Assembly: GCA_028023455.1 (NCBI GenBank)
Contig: JAQFVV010012508.1
Span: forward strand, 1,421,877 to 1,485,876
Direction: 5' to 3'
Source: Epiperipatus broadwayi
Lineage: Eukaryota; Onychophora; Udeonychophora; Euonychophora; Peripatidae
DNA: 64,000 nucleotides
Shown here: one piece after another, positions 12,225 through 26,200 of the stretch
Layout: every line of letters begins with the position of its first letter
How positions within the stretch are numbered: position 1 is the stretch's first letter
Translations under genes and position numbers: made by a program
Notes under the pieces: generated by a model
What the model was told of the DNA's origin: nothing
The model's database searches: none
What the model saw: the letters and a program-made list of their open reading frames with translations, nothing else

Positions 12225-14760
12225 AATAAAATATCATTACAAACCTTCAGGCAAAAATAATTTAATGTCTTAAAATTATTATTTCTAAGTTACTTCCATA
12301 TAAGTGATGCTAATAATCAATCCCAAACTACATTAAAATTTATTTCAAAAGGTGTCATCCAATAATAAGGTTAAATAAAAAAATCTAGATTTTAAACTCA
12401 ATTGGTACTCTTTTTTTTTTTTTGTTTAAAAGAAAATCAACTATAAAATAAGAAAAAAATGTTTGGTTATTTCATAATTTGCAATTGTTAACCGGAAGTC
12501 CTCCCCCCCCCTTAGATAGAGTATTTCTGTAAATTATTGAATGAAATTTCAGTTTAATTGCAGTTTCATTAGTATTTGTATTTAATCCACGGTTACCATG
12601 TATATATAAGATTATTCTCATCTTGAAGTCTTTTATTTTTATTTTTGCAAAATAGCTGCTATAATTATAAGTGGTAGAGAGCAATTATATCCAAACTATT
12701 GCCCTTTATTTTGAAATAATTGCTTGGAGAAAATAATTCACACTCTGATTCCGCAAAGAATTCATTAAAAGTTTCATAGAGATGTATACATATACAGAAT
12801 ACACACACATAATATGCTGATGCACTTAAACTTTTTTTTTCTGTTTTGAAATAAATTGCATTTTAAAAGAAATATAAAATAAATAATGACTAATCATAAA
12901 AACAATATTGTGAATTCCATTAGTTTTGTTTACTATTTTATGCATGAAGCATGATATTTGTTTATTAAATATTATCAAAGAAGTGAAGTTTTATTTTCAA
13001 AATACATATTCAATTTGTCAAAAAAAAATGAGACTTTTGTAAAAATATTTAAAAATAGAATCTTGGAAAAATATTTTATTTATATAATAATATCCTACAT
13101 TTTATATTTTGAATAACTTTTTAAAAAAAATATAAACATCAACTTTACATAGACTCACAATAAGAAGAAAATAAATGACTTATAATAATTATTTTTGGAT
13201 ATTATACAGAAATACATTTTATGGTGTGATTCAACAAAATTTTAAAAATTATATTTATATCTAAATAAAAAAATATAGCAAATCAACATATTTCAATGAC
13301 TATTCCAATTCTAAACCAAGTTTCATGGCAGACTGGCAAAGCTATTTTACAAATATTCAAAAGGAAACTTTATATATATATTTTTTCTGTTTTGTGCATT
13401 TCTAAACTCATGTAAATAAAACATACGTTAGAGCATACATAAATATGCAGATATCTTTTTTTTTATTTTCCCAGACAAAAGCATATCATTTCATATTGTA
13501 AGCTATTTGAAATAATATCCACTGGAAGACTAACTTATCTTTCAAAATGGTTGGAATCACTTTGATAATATGAATGATTTCTTTTTTTTTAAACAAAAAA
13601 ATGTATTCCTAAAGTTATATATAGCTAACAGTTTTTTTTTTCCCTTTGGGAAAAAAAAAATTGAAGTAATGAAAATTACCCCAATAATGTAGGAAAAATA
13701 CGAAATATTAAAATTATTAATGACAGAAACAAATACGTATATCTTAATGCAATATTTAGATTTAAGAAATAATAAGGAAATAACAAAACATATAAAAATA
13801 CAATCAATTTCCATCACCATAAGAAAAATGTACTATATGTTTATAAAAAATATCAAACTCATTTTTTTTAACAAATGACATGTGTAAATGTATATTATAA
13901 GTCAATATCATTTTATGTAATAAATGCAAATAGAAAAAAATAAAACGGAACTAAAAAGAATTTACCAGTAATAGCTTTATATAACTTTCTAAAATGCCAT
14001 CGCAGAAGTTGCCTGATACATTGCCGTTTATTATTACTATTATTTAAAAATAGAATACTGGGCAACAATAACTGGACATTTTTTTTTTCAAATGGTTTAA
14101 GTTTTGGTAGTATAATAATATAGCACTTCAATTTAAATACTAAGAGATTAGCGGGGAAAAAAAAATACAATTTATATTCACAAAATTGACTTATGTAAAA
14201 ATAAATTATTTAAAATTTTATTAGTTAAAAGAATGTAATTTCAAAAAATCACTTCAAATAAATAATTTCTGAGCCATTTTAAAATTTGTAATCATAATTG
14301 ATTTTTTTTTCAAAATGCAAATCATTTCAAAAATCTAGAAATGATTTTAAAACCAAAAAAATAATTTTTAAATTAATTTATATACATTATTAAATTACGC
14401 AGAAGACATGGGGGAGAAGTTAGAATAAGAACTAAACATTTTGACATGTAATTTCAAGTCTGTAAAATTTGTACCCAAGTACATTCTCCCCCAAATATAT
14501 GTTGTTTTTCCGGTTTTCAAAATAAACACATTTTTTAGAAAATTTATTATAATTGATCTAAAATATTTCAATTTTAAGGCAGTTTTAAAAATGAAATGCA
14601 ATATATATTATAAATGATCATAAATAATGATTAAAAAACAAACAGCTAACCCATTTTTTTCTATAAAAATATTAGACTAACAATAATGATGTAATATAAA
14701 AAAATACTAAAATCCAATTTGTTCAAATAAATATCGTTAAAAATATTGTTTTCGCCATGT
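12225..14760. other. AT-rich region downstream of the DESI2 stop
   Basis: No repeat ends or coding exons recognised. Contains homopolymer tracts, including a C10 run near 12502. Many AATAAA-like hexamers occur on the minus strand, so the DESI2 polyadenylation site cannot be chosen. Confidence 0.4.
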
Positions 14761-14761
14761 T

Positions 14762-14932
14762 TCAAAGTTTAGTATCTGGAATACCCTCATTTTCAGCCTG
14801 ATCACAAATTGAAGCCTGGAGGGCCATGGGAGTTAACCATTCCTTAGGTAGGCAACGCTCCAGAAAAGGAACACAAGAACTGAAATAGGCTAATCTATTG
14901 ACCCATGTGGGAATTTCTTTTCCACAAAGAAT
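14762..14932 (-). CDS. DESI2: DESI2-like isopeptidase, last coding exon
   Basis: This exon encodes 56 residues and a TGA stop at 14764-14762. It begins [18 protein letters not shown].. and continues [20 protein letters not shown], then a short acidic tail ending DTKL. It matches the C-terminal part of vertebrate DESI2 (PPPDE1): the [19 protein letters not shown] block and the LPKEWLTP motif. The acceptor is TTTTCAG at 14933 onward, and the phase follows exactly from the exon at 28529. The tail after LTPMALQ is much shorter than the human one. This part follows the catalytic fold and probably packs against it. Identity is seen directly in sequence; function (removing SUMO and possibly other modifiers in the cytoplasm) is known for the family. 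Confidence 0.93.
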   Translation of the reverse strand: MLCGKEIPTWVNRLAYFSSCVPFLERCLPKEWLTPMALQASICDQAENEGIPDTKL

Positions 14933-15984
14933 CTGAAAATATTAAAAAAAAAAAAAAAATCTTATAAAATATTAATCGTTTAAATAGTTTGTTATATAAG
15001 AGTAATAACTTGGGTGTAACATTTCCAACATTCGTGAATGAAAAGGTTTTTTTATATTTATTTTTAATATTATTGAGTATAGCTGAGTACTCTTTTGATG
15101 TAAAACATCAGATTCATTCTACATTGGAAGCCTACTCAACTACACTCAAAAATAATAAAAATATAAAGAAATCTTTTCTATAACCAAGTTATTACACAAC
15201 AATAAAATATTATATAAGAGTATTAAAGAATATTATATAAGAGTGGTAAATTTTTAATTTTAATATTTTAAACATCATCACAAAGTAATAAACATTTATA
15301 ACACTATATATCAATAATGACATTATAATGACTAACTGCCTTCAGTTGACTTTAAAATCAGTTGAACACAAAGTTCTAGAACAGTCTATTTACAGCATAT
15401 ATGCATATTTATCATCGCTATTAAGAGTATCATAAGTAAATATGATCACACTATCTCCATTAAAAAAAAAAAGAGTTTTGCAATAATTATACAAACTAAT
15501 CAATGAAGATTGATCATCATTTACAAATTCTTTAATATTTATTTGGTATCTTACGATGTTATCTTTCAACCTTTTTTGCATCACACATTTCTTTCTGAAA
15601 AACTTCCTACATCTTTGTATAATTGTAGTGTTCCATTGTATTTTAACTTCAGCCACATCCTCAATGAAATAGATTGATACTGAATCTCTTTGAAGGACTT
15701 TTAAGATAATCTTTGTAGCATAACAAAATCTGCTTCTTCCATGAAAAGCATGCTTATAAAAAATTATTGCTCCTCATTTATTTCATATGCCCAATCTATA
15801 TCAACTGGTTTTATGATCTTTCCATATTTTCAAAATATTATAAAGTATCTTTGAAGGAAATTTTTCCAGTGCTTTTATATCATGTGCTGCATGCTAATAT
15901 CCACTTTTCCATCTAAAAGTTTAATAAATTTGGGAATAGATGGAGTAATGGATATTAAGAAATTATAGAAAATAATTACTATAT

Positions 15985-17340
15985 ATATATATATCAATTA
16001 GGAAATACAGAATCAATTAAAGTTAAAAATGGGGTGGGACTAAGGCCTATGTCACCTATTTTGTTTTTGTTATATTTGAGGGAAATGGAAAGAGCAATAG
16101 AAAGACTAGGAAGGGGGGTAGAGATACCATTAATAGGTGTCAAGAGAGTATATACACAGATGGGTCTTTTATTTGGAGTTGATGTCTTTTTGTGTGCAGA
16201 AAGAAGGAAAGATATGGAAGTTAAGCTGAGGATATGCACAAGGTTGGGTAAAAAGATGGGGATTAAATTTAGTGAAGAAAAGTCAAAAGTAATGATGATA
16301 ATTAAGACTGGGGGAAGAGAGGACAAATAATTTTTATTGGGGGTATAACATTAAGTGTGGTGAATAGATATAACTATTTGGAAATCATCTTAAGTAATCA
16401 GAGAAATTGCTTGAATGAATGAGAGAAAAAATTGATAAAGAAAAGAAAGGAATTGATAAAGAAATTAACTGTTTTCATGTACTAAATATGTAGCGAGAAT
16501 TGTATGGAAGGGAGTGGCAATAGCAAGATTAACATATGGTTAACGATGCATTATGTGTTAGTAAAGGGGCAATGGATGTAGATGTGTGTATGGAAAAGGA
16601 GGCAATTCAAGAAGAAAAGGGATGAAGTTTTTATATGAGAGATGCAAAAAGCAAAATGAAAATGTTCGGTAGATTGCAGATTATGGATAATAAAAAAATA
16701 ACCAAAATAGTATTTAATTGGGTTATGAATAAAGAGATGGCAACAAAATGGGTGAGAAAGATAATGTGGTATGCAGAAGATTTGGATAAAGAATTTATGT
16801 CAGTATACTTATACAAAAGATGGGATGACTGTGTTAAAAGAATTGTTGAGTATTATAGTGGTAAGGAATGGGATAAAAGAATAGATGCATTAATAAAAAT
16901 AAGAGTTAGAGAGATGGAGAACTAGTATGGAGAGTAAAAAGAGTTTAAATATATATATGGAAGTAAACAGAATATTGGGTGCGAGTTAATTTATGATAAT
17001 AATAAGGAAAGTAGTTTACTGATTAAGGTTCAAATGGGATCTTTAGCAACAAGGGAATATACACATAAATGGAAAAATATGCAGGTGATTTTGTCTGCAA
17101 GTTGTGTAAGGAAGATATAGAAAATATTAGGCATATGTTAATTAAATGTAAATGCCTGAAAGTAGAAAGTATACAAATAATGAAGTTGCGGAAGAATAAA
17201 TATAAAGAAAGTGATTATACAGAAAGTGGGTTATTGGTTTTTATGCTGGGTTTGGGAAAAGATAAGGGGGATTTAGATATAAAGGCCATGAAGTTGACAA
17301 AGATTATGTTGTGGAAATGGAATGGAGCAGGATAGATAAG
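15985..17340 (+). pseudogene. Decayed non-LTR retrotransposon (LINE) ORF2
   Basis: A 5'-truncated LINE in the opposite orientation to DESI2. The frame at 16034-16330 gives MSPILFLLYLREMERAI.. and an F-A-D-D-like block changed to FGVDVFL. It then gives KKMGIKFSEEKSKVMMI, the palm and thumb of a LINE reverse transcriptase. The catalytic YADD/FADD is mutated to FGVD. Pieces at 16635-16925 and 17069-17335 continue the C-terminal part. The latter has a CKLC..H..KCKCL cysteine-histidine cluster typical of the region after the RT domain. Stops and frameshifts separate the pieces. The start coincides with a TA-rich tract at about 15980. The clade is not assignable from this. Confidence 0.85.
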
Positions 17341-18202
17341 AATTATGGAAAAAATTTAGGGTAGGAAATGGAAAGGGAAGGTAAAGTGGCTAACAGGTTT
17401 TTCTAGGCATAATTGCTGAGAGATTCCTGACTCCGTATAAGAAGTCACAGTGCATCATGTCAACATATACATTCAATTATGCAAATCTCTTGAAAATTGC
17501 CAAGTTTAATTTTTTATAATCAGAATTACTATCATATTCTGCTAATTATCTACCAGTTATGCTTTGAAACAGACATTCTGGGTTGAAAGATAACTCAGCA
17601 TATTAATAAACAAATTTATTTTAGCCTTACTTTGGCTGTATCTATTATTTATTTCTCTATCACACATAATACTTATATATTTGGAATGGAAATATAAAAA
17701 GCCATTACTTTAAAAATATTAATTTACTATTTATAAAATTATTTGACTTAATTTGCTTAATAATAATGAATTTATACATTTTAGACTTTGTAATCAAATT
17801 ATATATACTATGACTAACTTTTTATTTTCATTTTTTTATACCACTGACCTATGCACATGCACACACACTACGAAATGACCATTTCAATGTATTTATTGTA
17901 ATAAAAAATATAATTTAACCTAAAAATTAGCCAATAAATATATCATAATGTATGTTTTATAATTTTAATAAATTTATATGTGAACACAAACATATATGTA
18001 TAAGTGTTATACATATATTTAGAGACCACTTGCTAAATTTGTTTATTATCTTTGATATTCATAAATAATATAAAATAATAAATTTATGTATAAATATTCA
18101 AAGAATAACATATCAATTTATGTATAAATAGGTGAAATGATTTGTACATGGATATTCACTAGAGTATTACCAACTAAAAATTCCACAAACTTGTATTGAT
18201 CT

Positions 18203-18778
18203 TATTGAATAATATTTCTGTACTATAATTTCCACACACCACACTCATTCAAGGTAGAGATTGGTTTCTATTTGCTTTTAAGATCTTGTGAAGGGTTGTA
18301 ATCATAAACATATGACCCAAGACATCTCCAAGATGCACATTTCATGCTGAACTAGCACTCATCAGTTGGTGTAGTTCACAACTTCTTTACACATATCTTT
18401 ATCATTGTTCAGTATAAACAGACAGTCAATTACTACAAATTAATTGAAATATCAAACTTACCACCCTCACTACTTTAACACAAGCCACTTCATGGAAGCA
18501 TACTAATAATTTTTATTAGTTATTCATTAGATTTAGAGATTATCATCCATTTAATGAATAATATTTCTGTAATGTAATTTTCACTATCCCATTTTTATGC
18601 ACGCTAAGGACTGGGCTGAATGCTGTTTCAGCATGAAATGAGCATCTTGGAGATCATACATCTTTTCCACGTCTTGCATCCCTCCACAATATGTTAAAAG
18701 TGGATAGAAATCGGTCCCTATCTTGCATGAGAATGGTGCCATAGAAATTACACTACAAAAATATTATTCATTAAGTGG
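18203..18778. mobile_element. Family A-like foldback with hammerhead motifs
   Basis: Arms of about 165 bp (about 18203-18365 and 18610-18776) are inverted relatives. Landmarks are GAATAATATTTCTGTA.T against A.TACA..AATATTATTC, and CATCTCCAAGATG.. against CATCTTGGAGAT. Each arm carries a hammerhead-like segment: a good one on the minus strand at 18321-18377 and a broken one on the plus strand near 18610-18655 (CTGAATGCTG..CAGCATGAAA). The middle is AT-rich. Its layout is the same as at 27500 and 61000 but the sequence has diverged. Confidence 0.7.
18321..18377 (-). ncRNA. Hammerhead ribozyme motif (type I), family A variant
   Basis: On the minus strand, CTGATGA is followed by stem II GTGCT-AGTTC-AGCAT, then GAAA. 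The minimal stem III is A-TG-TG-CAT with predicted cleavage after the next C. Inner stem I pairs CCAA with TTGG. The stem III bases differ from the 27602 copy (AUG/CAU instead of AUA/UAU) but remain complementary, which supports a conserved fold. The outer stem I is poor. Confidence 0.65.
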
Positions 18779-19469
18779 ATTATCTATACTCTAATGTATG
18801 AATAATAAAAATTATGAATATTGTATAGATCTTAGGATTCAAATAGTTCCAAAGACTATAGCTATAAAAAACAAACAGGGTTAGAGCTATTACACATTTT
18901 TGTTTAACTATAGTTTTCATTTCAAATGCTTTAGATTTTTCATCTGTAGTAAGAATATTTCCTTTCATTCCCTTATGGAGAAGCTGTATAATTTAAATAA
19001 ACTGGATAAATACCATAATAATTTCAAATAATGTGACAAACCCTTTTAAATAATTATATCAAATGTCTTAACTAAATCAATAAAAACAATACATAAATCA
19101 CTTTTTTTAATTCTGCCAATTTTCTGGTTGCATCACAATATCCAACCCAATTTTTCTATCTAAAATGCTACATTTAAATTAACATTCTAAGTGGACAATC
19201 ATTCAAGCCAAATGTTATAAAAACATGTTTTTTGAGTATTAATTTTTAATCAAAGCCTTTATAAGATGATTTCAAAATGGCGGCACATAATATCTAGAAA
19301 CCAAAAAGATGAATTTTGGCTTCAGATTTTAAATTGGTTCACATAAAAAGCCCACTATCAAAACTTATACTGCATCTTGATGCCTGCTTCAAGAAACCAT
19401 CTATAAAATGTTCCAAGAACCACTGCCATAAAAACTAAAAACAAAGTAGAAGCTAATATGGTTCTCAAG

Positions 19470-20081
19470 ATGGTACGGTATTCCAGGGATTCAGAAAACG
19501 CCACTAAATCGTGTGAAGCATGTGGTTCAAATTTAAGAGTACATTTTAAAAATACCAGACAGACAGCTCAGGCTATTAAGAAGATGCATCAAAGGCAAAC
19601 TACACATTATTTTAAAAATGTTATAAATAAGAAATTATTCCTTTCAGAAGATTCAATTGTGGTGTAGACAGAAAAGCTCAGTGCAAGAATAGAGTGTACT
19701 CAAGGCCGATGGCCAAAAAAAAGTGCAAAGTTTTTGCTGCAGTTAGTGAAAAATGCAGAAAGCAATGCCGAATATAAAAGCTTGGATACAGATAATCTTG
19801 TTATTGAAAATATTTAAGTTAACAAAGCGCCCAAAATGTGTCGGAGAACTTACTGAGCTCATGGCTGAATTAATCCACACATGAGCAGTCCTTGTCATAT
19901 TAAAGCCATGCTTACCGAAAAGGAACAAGCTGTTCCTAAACCACTTTCAGATGAAGAACAACCAAAAAAGAAAATATCAAAAAAGAAACTTGCTCATCAG
20001 AAAATGATGCAGAGAGATTAGAGAATATTTACATTATTGTTATAGCTTTAAGAAATAAAGTTTACTTTTAAAAAAAAAAAT
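19470..20081 (+). pseudogene. RPL17: Processed pseudogene of ribosomal protein L17
   Basis: An intronless copy begins [20 protein letters not shown] and continues [11 protein letters not shown] and TAQAIKKMH, clearly ribosomal protein uL22/RPL17. A frameshift near 19640 ends the first frame early (at about 19667). Homology resumes in other frames (PFRRF.CGVDR.AQCKN, then the ENAESNAE-like region). Stops interrupt the middle, and a lysine-rich C-terminus ends at TAG 20019-20021. An AATAAA signal at 20054 and an A11 tract at 20070-20080 mark the reverse-transcribed mRNA tail. It lies opposite to DESI2 inside its intron. It is dead by frameshifts and stops. No clear target duplication was found, probably because of age. 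Confidence 0.93.
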
Positions 20082-20348
20082 CTGTTAAACATCAAATATA
20101 ATTTTAAAATCTCAAATTTTCCATCACCAATAATAATTCTTCTTAATCCAACATGCAGAGTTGTATATTATGAATGGTAGTGAATTGCAAATACTACCAC
20201 ACACCTTTTTGATTGAGTCAAATGCATGACCAAATTGATAAAAGCAATATATAAATCATGTTCTTTTTTGGCTTATGATATTATTTTCTTGAATAGGTAT
20301 GGCAACAAAAACTGTGTCTGTATTGCTTCTGATTCTTTAAAATATATT

Positions 20349-20411
20349 GAGTCTCTGATAATCACTTATATATCGCTGAAAAGTGAGTCTCTGATAATCA
20401 CATATATATGA
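20349..20411. repeat. Short tandem duplication (about 36-bp period)
   Basis: GAGTCTCTGATAATCAC followed by a TATATAT run occurs twice in succession. Confidence 0.8.
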
Positions 20412-22198
20412 TGAAAAACGATAATATTTTGCAAGTAATTTTGTTGCAGGAGACAACAATGATAATTCATATTAATGATTGAAGTCTTTTCCATCTCGCA
20501 CAACTTCAAGGGTCAAAATTACAAAAAATTCTAATAATTTTGAGGTCAATGCATTGACATCCTATTTTAAGACTTTTTCAAATATCTCATCAGGACATGC
20601 AGTATTTCTGTAGAGTTGTTTCAATTTCATCGACTCACTGTCCACCTGTCCAAATTTAAATATATTTTTAAAAGCAATTACCTAAATATTTGCATCATTC
20701 AAAAGATTATCAAAATATTTCGGCCATCTTTTGCAAATATCATTATTGCATAAACTTTGACTGCTATCCAAAATTTAATAAAATTATGATACTATTTTTT
20801 TTAGGCTCATATTTTACTTTCAAAATGACTAAAAAAAATCTAAAGTGACTATAATTAAAAAATGATTATATCTAATTGTAATTTTGTTTTTTGTCAATTC
20901 CCATCTTGCTTCTGAAGTTTTATATTTTGTTATTCTGTCAAACATTTCATTTTCATCAAGTCACTAATAGTATAATCACTATCAGAAAATCAAACAGGAT
21001 TTTTCTTTTCAATAAACCTGAGAACAAGATTTACGAAATCCATATGTTATTAATATGATAGGCTGAAAATCAAAATTGGCAAATTGTAATGGTTAACTGC
21101 TATTAAAATTTAGTTTGAGTAGCAAGCGGATCTAATAAATGAATATGAAATTTCCTACAAATATGGTTTGGAGAGTTATTTTTTGATGTAATTATCACTT
21201 TGATCTTACAGTATATTTATTTATGATCCATTCATTTATCTGTATCATTAAGAGATAATGTGATATTAACTCTTTAATACTCTGATTCTAAACTATAATA
21301 CAATCCATGCGTTGCTATTGTTTTTAGTATGGATCATTCAAGTTCCTTTACAATGATTTTCTATTTTTGCCTTACCAAAATATTTTTATAATAAATGCAT
21401 ATGTTGTTCAAGAATGCAATAACAAACCAAGCAACTCACAGGAACCATTGCTTACTATTTCTATTATCACATGGGGGGGGGGGGTTGTTTTAATATTCAA
21501 CCAAAAACAAAAACTTCTTCCCTTTGAGATTTTTAAATCTAAAGGTAAAATATAATAACTGATCAAATAAGATACCAATTTCTAATATCATTATTCTTTT
21601 ATTAATACATTTAGGACTTTTAATAAGTAGAACATACTAAGTCAGACCTCATAATAAATCGAACATCACACAATCTCTTTTCATTAATGATCTATATTAA
21701 CAAGAAATTTGTAGCCATTGATCAAATTTAACTAAATAAATTTCCTTCTAGTGAAAACGAATTTTATTAAAAGCAACTATATTAATTTTAAACATTGATA
21801 ATTTCTTTGCGCCAAATCTGTCCTAGGTTCAGGAGTTGAAGAGTTTCAATTAAGAAAAGTTCACATAATATAAACTATAAATACTATATTGATATAGAGT
21901 TCACTTTAAAAAAGTCACGTGATCTGCAGAAATCTTTCATGATTTGGGATGCCATTAGTTTAAGCCTATAGCGAATATACATATATAGACCAATGCAAAA
22001 ATCGATCTAAATGCATGCATTAATTATGATTTGATCAACAAGATAAAAAAAATTGACAAGCAAATTTCAAAATGGTTTTATAAAGATTTAATTGATGAAT
22101 TTAAACATAATATTAAAAAAAGATGTTTAAAAGAAAGATTAATAGAAAAAAATATTCAATGCTTACAAATAATAAATAAATTAATAAATAAATAATCA

Positions 22199-22258
22199 CA
22201 TATATATATAATTAAGTATTTATACAGCGCTATGTATAAATACTTAATTATATATATT
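22199..22258. repeat. Near-perfect AT-rich hairpin
   Basis: ATAATTAAGTATTTATAC is followed by a short AGCGCTA loop and its inverted complement. It directly precedes a 21-bp repeat array. Confidence 0.8.
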
Positions 22259-22354
22259 GTAACGGTAATGAATTGGACATTTGTAACGGAAAGAAGGCAT
22301 TTGTAACAGAAAAAAGAATATTTGTAACAGAAAGATGACATCTGTAACAGTATA
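22257..22354. repeat. Degenerate 21-bp tandem array (TTTGTAACAGAAA...)
   Basis: Five units of about 20-22 bp share the core TTTGTAAC(A/G)GAAA. They start at about 22258, 22279, 22300, 22321 and 22342. The core resembles the TCTGTTACAAAT motif scattered at 44640-46000 in inverse orientation. Confidence 0.75.
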
Positions 22355-23159
22355 GATAAATAGATGAGTGATGAAATGATAGTTGCCATAATTCAATAAC
22401 TAAATGTAACATTATAGCCCGATTGCAACTATCCCAAACATTAATTCTGTCACATTAGTAATGAAATAAATAAGTTATCTCATTTCTCCATATAAAATAA
22501 CAACAATGACAATTAAAACTATCATCATTAAAGATTTAATAATATCTAAATATTGGGGACGTCATTTGAACAATAAAACATACTGGCCATTGTCATCAAA
22601 TAAAAAAATATTAAATATAGCAACTGAATAAAATTACCCACTTTGAGATTCCTGGAGTGCATTATGCTTATCTCCCATACTAGGTTCTTTTAACAAAGAA
22701 TCCTTCCTATTCTTTTTTTCCAACCATATGAGACCATTCATGGTCACATGCACACACTGGTGCTATTCATGACAACTTATAAAATATATATTATATAAAG
22801 TTAATATTATGAAGTTGGAAAGGGATTATATCACTCTTTATTCAGTTTAGCTAAGTATATGTGTTTTCCCACGAGCGCCACTAGATTGTTTTTTAAATCT
22901 AGATAAATATCTGTTTAGAGTGTACTGAGTTCAAACTCATTCGGTACATTTTTATCACACATGACTTGGATGACTAATGAAAAAAAATGACATTCTTACA
23001 TTTTATCTATATCGATAAAATTACAAGATCCCAATATTACTAAAATTTATATTATAGATCAAAGATTCTTATAGACATTGCTAGCTCATTTACGTATGTT
23101 GATGAACAGACATGTATAATCTTATTAATGGCCATTTAACTAGATTATTTATCACAAGA

Positions 23160-23240
23160 TAAAGGTGATAATGATGATAATAATGATGAATGATAATAAT
23201 AGTGATATCACAATAATAATAATGATAATAATAGTGATGG
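23160..23240. repeat. Trinucleotide-rich (GAT/AAT) low-complexity tract
   Basis: Irregular GATGATAATAATGATG-type repeats, with similar scattered GATGAT clusters up to about 23550. No coding frame is supported. Confidence 0.7.
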
Positions 23241-26200
23241 TCATACTAGCCGTAGCTTATTAATAAACTCACAACAATAAATTTATCTTTATAAACCTAT
23301 AGGCATCTATTAAAAATTATCCTATTTCTAAAGGGGATTTAAATATTACATTCACTAGCATTTAGAAGTTTATGTTTATTTACTAAAATACTTTAATAGT
23401 TAAAACTAGGATTTAACAATACTAGTGATGATGAATGATCATCATGAATGTCTATGCATGATATTCATCTTTCTATAAATCCTTATTTACTACATATATT
23501 AATTATGCTAAACATTAGATTTAATGATTATAATTTATTAATGATGATGATGGCGATCATAACTCTTATATAGTATTATTTGAAACATTTTAACCAATAA
23601 CACAATATCCATATTTGATGAGGATGATCATAATTCCTGGACACAACCCAACTTTAGCTTTTCTACTATTGAACTATAATTATTAAAATTTGGTTATTAT
23701 CAAGCCTAATCCCTAAATACCTAAATGTAAATCAACATTCTAGTTTACTTAACATTTTGCGAGCGCTTAATATTAGCAAGTGATTGCTCAGTATTTACAA
23801 ATGATGATTCTTAATAACTGCGAGCAATGATGATGAATTAAAATGATAGAATCAAGACAAGAAAAACACAACAATATTTTTTTTAATAAGAACTCGGAAA
23901 ACCATTTAAGATATATATAATTATATTTTATTAATACTATTACTCTTTCTTTCTTTCTTTTAAAATCAAATCAATAATTAAATAAATGGCTTATTATTAC
24001 ATTAGTTCAATACAAAAATTAATATAAAAATTTATATAAGCACAAGCAAATAAACTTAATATATAGGTTTGTCATTTCTGGATATTTTAAAATAAGCTGG
24101 CTTAAAAAAATACATTTTATGGAATGCTTACTTAAGTCTTTCCTAACTTATTATATCATAGAATAAATTTCATATGTATCTTGTGTGTTTTATTTCACTT
24201 CCATTCATATGTAAGCCTTGCCCTATAATTTCTCACACCTAAACTATTTATATATAACCTATTCCTTGACATGTTTGTATCAGCAGTTACACATGCACAC
24301 ATTCGGTAATGTTAACATATATGTTTAAAATGTATACCCACAAATTACATATATAAAATATTTTTGCAACCTTTTAGCAAAATAAAATAAAATACATGAT
24401 ATTAATTTTAATACGCAACAAGACAAAAAAAACAACATTATAAATGCATATATTTATAGGTTGCTCATTATTATTAACAACTGAAGAACAATTAAAAAAA
24501 AAAAAACATTTCAACATTACAATATATAATATAAAAAAAAATAATAATAAAAATAATGAAAAATTTAAGTTTAAAGATTTAACTATGTTTGTGCTATGTT
24601 GTGTGATATTGCAAATAACTATAGATAAACAAGTCTTTAATGTTTCTGTATCAAAAGAAAATTGCTTTGACCAGTAAATTAAGGTTTACTTTTAATAAGT
24701 AAGAATAAAATCTGTTAAAGAAAGTTCATAGTTACCCGATCACTTTCACTTCTTATAAATGTCCTGAGTTTGAATTTTCAGACTGCTTGTCTTTGCTCCA
24801 TAAAAAAGAAAGTTATTGCAGATACTGTTAAGATAACATGAATCAATTGACTTGCTTGTTTCTTTAATTCTAAAATTATTTATTGTTGATTGGCTTCCTT
24901 CTACCATTTTACAAAGAGCTATTATAAATACTTTTTAATAAGTATGTACTGGTGGATTTGCTTGTCTCTCCCATTTTTAAAAAATAATCGCTGTAGACAC
25001 TTTAGATGACTGAGATAAACTTTAACAAAAATTTCATTCATGGCTTCAAACTTGGCTATATATGGATTTTATACATTTTCTCTTCCTCTTCCTTCCCCTT
25101 CTCCATTCATCCAAAGGTAATGAGCCTTTAATAGACCAGGAGCCAGAAAAGAAGCATTTCATATAGCTTGTGTGGTTGGCTTCAAACTCTTTCATTTTGT
25201 TGGTTATTATTTGATTGGTATATGAGACCACAGTAGATTAGTGATTTTTAACTCATTCTGTATTAATCAGGAAGCAGAAAAAAATGGTTTAGCAATGCAG
25301 AGTCATGGTATTATACTCAGAAAAATATGTTAATCTCATTTCATATAATTGTCATTAACTTCTTCTTATAAATTCAATTTTGTTCCATTTTCCCTCTTTT
25401 TCCAATATTAATATTTCTGGGAATTACTTGTATATCCGCACATCTTCGTCTATTTTGACTTTATACAAGAGTCTTTTCCTTCTTTTCCCTTGTTCAATTT
25501 TTAAAGAGTAAAAAAAAATCAAATTGCCCACTTTCCCTTTTTCCTTTTTTTTCAACATTAATAACGAGGAAAAAATTGGGTGAGAGTTACATCTCTCTGT
25601 CTGTCTCTCTAAAATAATAATACTGAGTGTCCTTTAAACATTGTTTCAATCATTTATATTGCCAATCTTTGGTCAAAGAAACTGACCACCTGCATATCTT
25701 ATCTTGAGATAAAAGATAAAAAATCAGAGTTTGACAAGTTGATGTACTATCGCGATTTTACAAGAAAATTAATAATCACCGTTTTATTTCCTCATAGCAC
25801 CTCTCTCTTTAAAAAAAAAAAAATCTTAGATACAGATAAAAACAATACAACAAAGCTGGCAATCTATAGCCATTACAAATAGGTGTAAAAGCGTTTTTGT
25901 GTTTATACAGACGTTCTTATTCTTTCACACTCTTTTGCACGTGTACATTTTCAAATCCCAATCTCTTATCTAGATCACTTTATTTGACACTTTCTGATCT
26001 GCTTTATTTTAACCAAAAATAAAACTAAATAACTGAATATATTAATTATTTAATAAGAAAAATAATATATTAAAATATTCTTTCTTACAACATTATATTC
26101 ATTCATCACCTATTAATTTATCAACTATATATTATACATATAATATACGTACACATAAATCTATATATATATATAAGAAATTTTTTTTTCTCAATTAAAT

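Noticed and set aside
15390-15656. 88-codon minus-strand frame (MAEVKIQWNTTIIQRCRKFF...)
   Set aside because: No motif of a known transposon or host family was recognised; composition is compatible with chance, though an old element cannot be excluded.
19743-19928. Minus-strand 61-codon frame
   Set aside because: It is antisense to the RPL17 pseudogene.
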